Shown here: one piece after another, positions 62,996-64,000 of the stretch
Numbering within the stretch: position 1 is the stretch's first letter
How the letters are laid out: every line of letters begins with the position of its first letter
Source: Muribaculaceae bacterium
GTDB taxonomy: Bacteria > Bacteroidota > Bacteroidia > Bacteroidales > Muribaculaceae
NCBI GenBank assembly: GCA_017557665.1
Contig: JAFYYI010000002.1
Location: 62,001-126,000 of the forward strand
Reading direction: 5' to 3'
DNA length: 64,000 nucleotides
The notes under the pieces: generated by a model
Databases searched by the model: none
Seen by the model: the letters and a program-made list of their open reading frames with translations, nothing else
What the model was told of the DNA's origin: nothing
Position numbers and translations under genes: made by a program

Positions 62996-63094
62996 AAGAA
63001 ACATGCGACCGAGATAGCTGTTTGTTTTTTTGCTGGCTGTGATGAAGATGATAAAGACTACCCGGAGCCTTTGTCAACTTCGCACTCATGTTGA
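62996..63094 (+). pseudogene. Possible remnant of a lipoprotein gene
   Basis: One frame reads KKHATEIAVCFFAGC, then DEDDKDYPEP, then stops. A hydrophobic run ending in a lipobox (FFAGC) followed by acidic residues is the hallmark of Bacteroidetes lipoproteins. No in-frame ATG precedes it, because a stop lies at 62981-62983 and an ATG at 62986 is in another frame, so a frameshift plus early stop is needed to explain it. It could also be chance. Confidence 0.25.
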
Positions 63095-63365
63095 AGTAGC
63101 GTGTTTTTTCTGACCGCTTAACTCGATGAGATTTGAAAATTTAAATCCGGATTTAGCAGGGCATGGAAATATCGCACCTTTTTGATGCTGTAATTTTGAA
63201 CAGATATTGAGCTGTATTTACAAGGTAGCCTCGATATACTCATCAATATCCCCATAAAAATAAATATTGATATTATGTAAAATAAACTATCACTATTTCT
63301 ATGTGGCTTATCCCCCACATGAAAACGAATAAGAACAGGGATGTACAAAAACAGCAATGAAGCTT

Positions 63366-64000
63366 CTATTTTCTTTTTTTCTTGGACGTAGACTTGTAGA
63401 GGGCTTTGCGCAGCCGTTCTGCAATTTCATGTTCTTCATCGGCAAGATCGTCAAGTCCCACTTTCTCGTAAATGGCTTTCAAGCAGTCATGCGGCTCGGG
63501 GCGCTTCTTGTCGGCTTTTACTGCCTTCTTGTATGCTTTGATGGCCTCGGGGACATCGTGTTGCTCTTCTCTCAACTCAGCCAATGTCATCAATGCCATG
63601 TAATTGTTCTTGTCCAAAGCCAGCGCGTTGTTCAACTCGGCTTCGGCACTCTCTAACTGATCCAACGTAATCAGCAATCTGGCCTTACCAATCATAGCCT
63701 CTATACATTCTGGTACGATGCGCAGCGCCTTGTTGTAATTAGCTAATGCAGAGCGTATTGCAATATCATCTAAACGTCTGCCGTAATGGGCTCTCCCCTC
63801 GCCTACTACCCCACCCTCATCGGCTTCGATCGCTTGATTGCCCATCGAGACGTATTCCAGTGCCAGGCCATGAAGCGTCTTCTTTTGACTGTCAATTATC
63901 TGCTGCATTTTCTCGATGGTACGAAGCTGCTTCTTGAAGACATTCAGCTTTCTGGAAATCAGTCGTTTCACGGCCTGATTCTGAAGTTGATCTTTAATCT
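63366..64000 (-). CDS. TPR protein, truncated by the window edge
   Basis: At least 211 residues; the frame stays open to the right end of the window, so the start is not visible (a GTG at 63971 could be read as a start but is not required). A coiled-coil-like N-terminal part ('KRLISRKLNVFKKQLRTIEK') is followed by TPRs: 'LANYNKALRIVPECIEAMIG', 'AEAELNNALALDKNNYMALM', 'AIKAYKKAVKADKKRPEPHD'. The C-terminus is very basic ('STSKKKRK'). No family beyond TPR is recognised. Confidence 0.8.
   Translation of the reverse strand, partial: IKDQLQNQAVKRLISRKLNVFKKQLRTIEKMQQIIDSQKKTLHGLALEYVSMGNQAIEADEGGVVGEGRAHYGRRLDDIAIRSALANYNKALRIVPECIEAMIGKARLLITLDQLESAEAELNNALALDKNNYMALMTLAELREEQHDVPEAIKAYKKAVKADKKRPEPHDCLKAIYEKVGLDDLADEEHEIAERLRKALYKSTSKKKRK

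Larger units (their letters stand above)
62471..63365. other. 895-bp AT-rich intergenic region
   Basis: Strongly AT-rich and without a convincing gene. It holds a TAATTTTG -7 box (62512-62519, for the exporter), a possible lipoprotein remnant (62996-63094) and poly-A/T tracts. No tRNA, repeat array or transposase was seen. Confidence 0.55.

Noticed and set aside
63118..63357. A 79-codon minus-strand frame
   Set aside because: AT-rich, no ribosome-binding or promoter match, and the hydrophobic run is not a normal signal peptide; probably chance.

Overview
The window reads as a chromosomal segment of a gut-type Bacteroidales bacterium, most likely Prevotellaceae or Muribaculaceae. The evidence is: promoters of the Bacteroides type (TTTG about 20 bp upstream of TAnnTTTG); many lipoproteins and PorT-like outer-membrane barrels; a TonB-type receptor with an STN domain next to a FecR-like anti-sigma and an ECF sigma factor; a BACON-type lipoprotein; dockerin-like GDxNxD C-termini; BspA-type leucine-rich repeats; an M49 peptidase; and an NhaD antiporter with a DUF4293 membrane protein. 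Almost all genes after 7.9 kb are on the minus strand. I see no rRNA, tRNA or CRISPR array. The genus call is inference.

Layout. 0-7.8 kb: a DUF1963 protein and GH29 fucosidase (minus), a BACON lipoprotein, a CvfB-like RNA-binding protein, a DUF3298 lipoprotein, rsmG and an MBL-fold hydrolase. 7.9-11.1 kb: an ECF sigma / membrane anti-sigma-like / secreted protein / barrel operon, with a paralogous barrel just upstream. 11.3-18.6 kb: a barrel, a four-LysM protein with a periplasmic-binding domain, dnaG and a TPR protein. 18.6-20.9 kb: a palindromic repeat cluster, DUF4293 and nhaD on the plus strand. 21-31.2 kb: a TolB-like propeller and a 1,323-aa amidase-dockerin protein, a GH20 hexosaminidase, an M49 peptidase and two small lipoproteins. 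31.2-35.5 kb: an RlmI-type methyltransferase, rseP and dxr, with heptamer arrays between. 35.5-38.06 kb: an accessory island with a 376-bp mobile-element-like palindromic structure, a lone RepA/RecA-like ATPase bracketed by 9-mer repeat elements, and a cluster of GAA-loop hairpins. 38-43.5 kb: a tricorn-like S41 peptidase and an (alpha/alpha)6-barrel glycosidase-like lipoprotein. 44-47.6 kb: both subunits of an NfnAB-like flavin oxidoreductase plus an FprA-type flavodiiron protein. 47.8-54.6 kb: envelope proteins (barrels, serpin, LRR-dockerin, lipoproteins), several with nearly the same signal sequence. 54.7-58.7 kb: TonB-type receptor, anti-sigma and ECF sigma. 58.8-62.5 kb: a heterodimeric ABC exporter. 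62.5-63.4 kb: an AT-rich gap with a probable gene remnant. Finally a TPR protein runs off the right edge.

How the genes fit together. The envelope genes suggest host or microbial glycan and cell-wall turnover (fucosidase, hexosaminidase, glycosidase-like lipoprotein, amidase) plus peptide breakdown (M49, S41). Two ECF sigma systems sense the envelope. NfnAB and the flavodiiron protein fit anaerobic redox balance and oxygen defence.

The most unusual material is non-coding. It comprises: (1) a 376-bp element with perfect 18-bp terminal inverted repeats, a 6-bp flanking duplication and an almost fully paired interior; (2) a dispersed palindromic repeat whose two halves each place TTTG 20 bp from a TATCTT box, so that it looks like a portable divergent promoter; and (3) families of strictly 7-bp and 9-bp tandem arrays placed at gene boundaries. 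Function for all three is inference from sequence.
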